From: Planctomycetia bacterium
GTDB taxonomy: Bacteria > Planctomycetota > Phycisphaerae > Phycisphaerales > UBA1924
Assembly: GCA_005776545.1 (NCBI GenBank)
Contig: SXOY01000104.1
Span: 1 to 6,650, forward strand
Reading direction: 5' to 3'
Length of the DNA stretch: 6,650 nucleotides
Shown here one piece after another: positions 3,662 to 6,650 of the stretch. Below the pieces are notes generated by a model. That model was not told the origin of the DNA and ran no database searches. It was given only the letters and a program-made list of their open reading frames with translations. The translations under genes were made by a program, and so were the position numbers. How positions within the stretch are numbered: position 1 is the stretch's first letter; the number at the start of each line of letters is the position of its first letter.

Positions 3662-6650
3662 TCAAACCGGTGGGGCTGTGTTCGTTGATTTGTTTGACCC
3701 CGGACGTGCTTTTTGGGTCAAGAGTGTCAAAGTCCCATCAGGATCGCGGACCAGCGCGGGCGACCAGACTCGCTGAATCTGCCAGCCTAGCTGCGTCAGG
3801 ATGTCGGTTCTGAAGATGTCCCACTTGACGGGATCGCCCGCGAGCGAGAAACGTGAGAAGTCGGCGAGGATTCCAAGCGGGTTCGGACTGCCGCCATCAG
3901 GGCTGGGTGTCGCGATGTCGATCCTGAAACCCTCGTTGCCCCAGTAGACCGTCGAAGAGAGCTTGGATTGCTCGGCAAGGTGAAGCGCGAGAGCTTCGGG
4001 AAGTGCGGAGGGAGAGGTCGAAGCGTGACGCGTGACCAGTTCTTCAGATTTGGTCTCTACTTCAAGCGCATCAGAGTGTTCGTATGCGAGCGCGAGGTCT
4101 TCGGCAAACTTCAGGTACGAAAAGAGCAACCACGCCCCGCCCGGAACAGTTCCCTCCGGAACCGGCGGCAGCGAGCGGTACGCCGATGCGGGGATAGAAG
4201 TAACGACGTGGACTTCCATGCGAGCACGCGTGACCAGCACGTTCAACCGGCGGCCGCCACCGGGCTGCGCAAGCGGCCCAAACCGGCGATAGAACTTGCC
4301 AGTCGGATCAGGGCCGTACGTCGTGGAGATGATGATGTGATCTCGCTCATCGCCCTGGACGTTCTCGAGGTTCTTGACAAACAGTCCTTCAAACGACTTG
4401 CTGCTCCTGCGGCTGCGGGCATCGGCAAGTTTGGCGCCAAAGGCTTTGTTTTCAGAAGCGGCTTCATCGAGCAACTCGGTAATCAAATCGCGCTGCGTGA
4501 TATTGAAACACCCGATGCCGATGCTCGGCGGCTCAGGCTTCTCAAGCAGCTCTTTGACAAGCGCAACGACCGCCTGCGCTTCGATCTCGTTGGTGCGATC
4601 TTCATACACGCCCTCAACAGGAACCAGCTTTAGCGGCGGCAGGATCGCCTTGCGACTCGGATGACCCGGAATGGCCTGCAAACGCGAAGAATAGAAGTAC
4701 TGATTCGAAAACTCGATGAGATCGCCAGACTTGCTGCGATAATGAACATCAAGATACGACTGCTGCACATTCATCGAAAGCGCAGCAGAGAGCAAGTCTT
4801 CGGTATCAGCCTGCACCTGTTCAAACAGTTCCGCATCATTTTCCGCCCCCTCTGATTGAGTTTCAGCAATCGTGGATTCAAAGAAGCGAGTCGGCGGCAA
4901 TTGCTTGGGATCGCCCGCAATAATAATCCGCTTGCCGCGGGTCAGCACAGGAAGAGCTTCCTCAAGCCGCACCTGGGAGGCTTCATCAAATATCACCGCA
5001 TCAAACAACGGCGTGCGTGGGAACAACTGTGCCACTGTTTCTGGACTTGCCATCCACACCGGACGAAGATCCATAAGCGGATCGCCATCAGCATTCTGTG
5101 CCCCCATCGCAATAACCTGCCGGAGTCGCAAGGCTTTGGTTCCCTTGACAAACAACCGCTGTTTCACCGCCGCACCATCAGAGTTCAGACGCGACCCAGT
5201 CGCTGCAAGCAAGCGCTCTCGACACCGCGAAGTCCAGAGATGCATGACAAGATCGCGGCACAGATCCCGCTTGGCAGCATCAAGTTCTCGCACGCGTGCA
5301 AAGATGGTATCAATGCGCCGACTGTCAACCGTCTTGAGCTTGGGTGAAGCATCAAGCCTGCGAGCGATTTCTCCCGCAAGAACGCCAAGCTGAAGCCACT
5401 TCATGGCGACAGGCGTAGGAGTCCCGGCTTCGAGCAAGTGCTTGGCACACCCAGCAATTCCCGAAGGAAGCGTGGCAAGCGAATCGGAAATACGCAAGCA
5501 GTCATCGAGTGTCTCAAATGTCTCGCCGAGTGCATCGAGTGTGCTCCTGGCAATACGTTCTGCGGATGCCGCCGCGATTGACTGGGATATCCACTGCGGA
5601 CTGAAGAGCTTCGAAGCTTGCAGTGCAGTTTGAAGTGCAACTAGTGCATGCAGGTGCTGCGAAGATTGCTGAATCGTGCCCGCATGGCGGCCAGCCATTT
5701 CATGTTGCAGGACATTCCAGCACATCGAAAGTGCCGGAGTCGCTGCCTGATGCAATAACCCAACGACTTTGAAATGGGCCGTGAACGCCGCGAGAGTCTG
5801 CGCTGGCTCGGATGAACTGTGCGGCTTGCCAACTGCTCGCGACACCGCATCATCGAGAATGGCGGCGGCTCTGAACGCGCGGAGGTGGTTGAGCGCGGTG
5901 GTCGCATTCGCGGTCGAAAGCGAAAGCCCCAGCGACGAAAGCACTTGTGTCGCGGCGGATTTCTTGCCAAATGCCAGGAATCCCCACCAGGCAGCGGAAG
6001 TCGGCAGGTATCGCTCGAGCGCAAGTATCTGCTGACCAAGAACCGGTAGCGCGTGACGGGAAGCCTGAAGAGTTGAGAATACCTGTGGATCAACTTGCAG
6101 CGATGCGATGTGAGAGCAATGAGGTTCGGCAGCCTTAAGTGCCGCGTGCGCAGCGCCGATCGCTTCCGGTGTCGCCGCAGACCAATGGGTTCGCGTTTGC
6201 AGGTCGCAAGTTGCCAGAACAGATTTAAGAGTCGCGTTCAACTGCGAACGCGCTCTTGCCTGATCGCTTAGAGGTAGATCGGACACCGCAGGAATTGAAA
6301 TCGCAGGAGCTTCGCCATCGGCGGCTGCCGCAGCAGCACAGCACGCACTTATTGCATCTCGATGCCTATTGATCGGAACCGACATGAACGCATCGAGCGT
6401 GGAGTGAGTTGCTGTCCGCCACGGATTGGTGGAATAGTCAATCGCGGCGGCACGGTCGAACGACTCTCGCAATTGGACGGTACACCGATCGCATGCCGCC
6501 TGCGAAACTAGATGCAGCGGCGCATCATCGAGTGTGATCGATTGAGTCGCCGGTCCCCGGATTGTGAGCCACCGTCCGATCAACTCACTCAGTGAAACAT
6601 CCTGGCCAGCAGGAACTTGCATGAGGCCCCGGTGATATTCACGCAGCTCA
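3662..6650 (-). CDS. Large superfamily 1 (DUF4011/UPF1-like) helicase with C-terminal Vsr/MTES_1575-like nuclease domain, 5'-truncated
   Basis: The frame stays open to the right edge (…ELREYHRGL before the first in-window ATG at 6622), so the N-terminus, including the Walker A motif, lies outside. Counting from that internal methionine, residues 1-520 are a long, alanine-rich, mostly helical insertion, as in this family between motifs I and II. Then follow 'MASPETVAQLFP' (524-535), motif II DEAS in 'DAVIFDEASQV' (546-549), motif III 'GDPKQLPP' (570-577), motif IV 'HYRSKSGDLIEFSN' (627-640), motif V near 'ENVQGDERDHIIIS' (753-766) and motif VI 'RRLNVLVTRAR' (791-801), a full set of ATPase motifs. 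Residues about 874-960 resemble the Vsr/REase-fold MTES_1575 domain: 'FRIDIAT', then 'GILADF' where the family usually has 'GIECDG', and 'GWQIQRVWS'. The usual glutamate is leucine, so nuclease activity is doubtful. Helicases of this architecture have been reported in antiphage screens. It probably acts on nucleic acid in the cytoplasm. Confidence 0.92.
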   Translation of the reverse strand, partial: ELREYHRGLMQVPAGQDVSLSELIGRWLTIRGPATQSITLDDAPLHLVSQAACDRCTVQLRESFDRAAAIDYSTNPWRTATHSTLDAFMSVPINRHRDAISACCAAAAAADGEAPAISIPAVSDLPLSDQARARSQLNATLKSVLATCDLQTRTHWSAATPEAIGAAHAALKAAEPHCSHIASLQVDPQVFSTLQASRHALPVLGQQILALERYLPTSAAWWGFLAFGKKSAATQVLSSLGLSLSTANATTALNHLRAFRAAAILDDAVSRAVGKPHSSSEPAQTLAAFTAHFKVVGLLHQAATPALSMCWNVLQHEMAGRHAGTIQQSSQHLHALVALQTALQASKLFSPQWISQSIAAASAERIARSTLDALGETFETLDDCLRISDSLATLPSGIAGCAKHLLEAGTPTPVAMKWLQLGVLAGEIARRLDASPKLKTVDSRRIDTIFARVRELDAAKRDLCRDLVMHLWTSRCRERLLAATGSRLNSDGAAVKQRLFVKGTKALRLRQVIAMGAQNADGDPLMDLRPVWMASPETVAQLFPRTPLFDAVIFDEASQVRLEEALPVLTRGKRIIIAGDPKQLPPTRFFESTIAETQSEGAENDAELFEQVQADTEDLLSAALSMNVQQSYLDVHYRSKSGDLIEFSNQYFYSSRLQAIPGHPSRKAILPPLKLVPVEGVYEDRTNEIEAQAVVALVKELLEKPEPPSIGIGCFNITQRDLITELLDEAASENKAFGAKLADARSRRSSKSFEGLFVKNLENVQGDERDHIIISTTYGPDPTGKFYRRFGPLAQPGGGRRLNVLVTRARMEVHVVTSIPASAYRSLPPVPEGTVPGGAWLLFSYLKFAEDLALAYEHSDALEVETKSEELVTRHASTSPSALPEALALHLAEQSKLSSTVYWGNEGFRIDIATPSPDGGSPNPLGILADFSRFSLAGDPVKWDIFRTDILTQLGWQIQRVWSPALVRDPDGTLTLLTQKARPGSNKSTNTAPPV

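Noticed and set aside
3968..5393. Several plus-strand frames of 160-220 residues
   Set aside because: They are antisense to the helicase, whose motifs II to VI are unambiguous; GC-rich DNA commonly leaves such frames open.

Overview
The window looks like chromosomal DNA from a GC-rich bacterium, probably a planctomycete of the Phycisphaerae type. The clues are a membrane protein headed by a 'PCPRCGYDL...CPEC' zinc ribbon, an alanine-rich protein with a terminal Fn3-like domain of a kind I associate with planctomycetes, and a tRNA gene without an encoded CCA end. No rRNA or core marker is present, so the taxonomic call is an inference.

Layout, left to right. Positions 2-720 (+) carry the 3' end of an Rrf2-family iron-sulfur regulator and, 14 bases later, a small protein built from about five 22-residue beta repeats; the two are probably one operon. 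Positions 804-1304 (-) encode a zinc-ribbon protein with three membrane segments. Positions 1471-2178 (-) encode a helical, proline-linker, Fn3-like protein, followed by a clear intrinsic terminator at 1398-1434 that separates it from the zinc-ribbon gene. Positions 2179-2719 hold no confident gene but do contain a 21-bp minisatellite (2435-2623) that reads as a seven-residue repeat on the minus strand. Positions 2720-3286 (+) encode a small protein with one N-terminal membrane segment.

Positions 3287-3517 are noncoding but rich in hairpins. They include a tRNA-like T-arm plus seven-base-pair terminal stem with no cloverleaf, part of which can instead join a long upstream hairpin. tRNA-Ser(GCT) lies at 3518-3608 (-). 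The rest of the window (3662-6650, -) is the C-terminal 995 residues of a very large superfamily 1 helicase of the DUF4011/UPF1-like type. It ends in a degenerate MTES_1575/Vsr-like nuclease domain, and its Walker A region must lie beyond the right edge.

The most interesting items are the helicase-nuclease beside a tRNA gene (an architecture linked to phage defence), the unexplained tRNA-like structured segment, and the heptad minisatellite. No complete multi-gene defence system can be demonstrated from this window alone.
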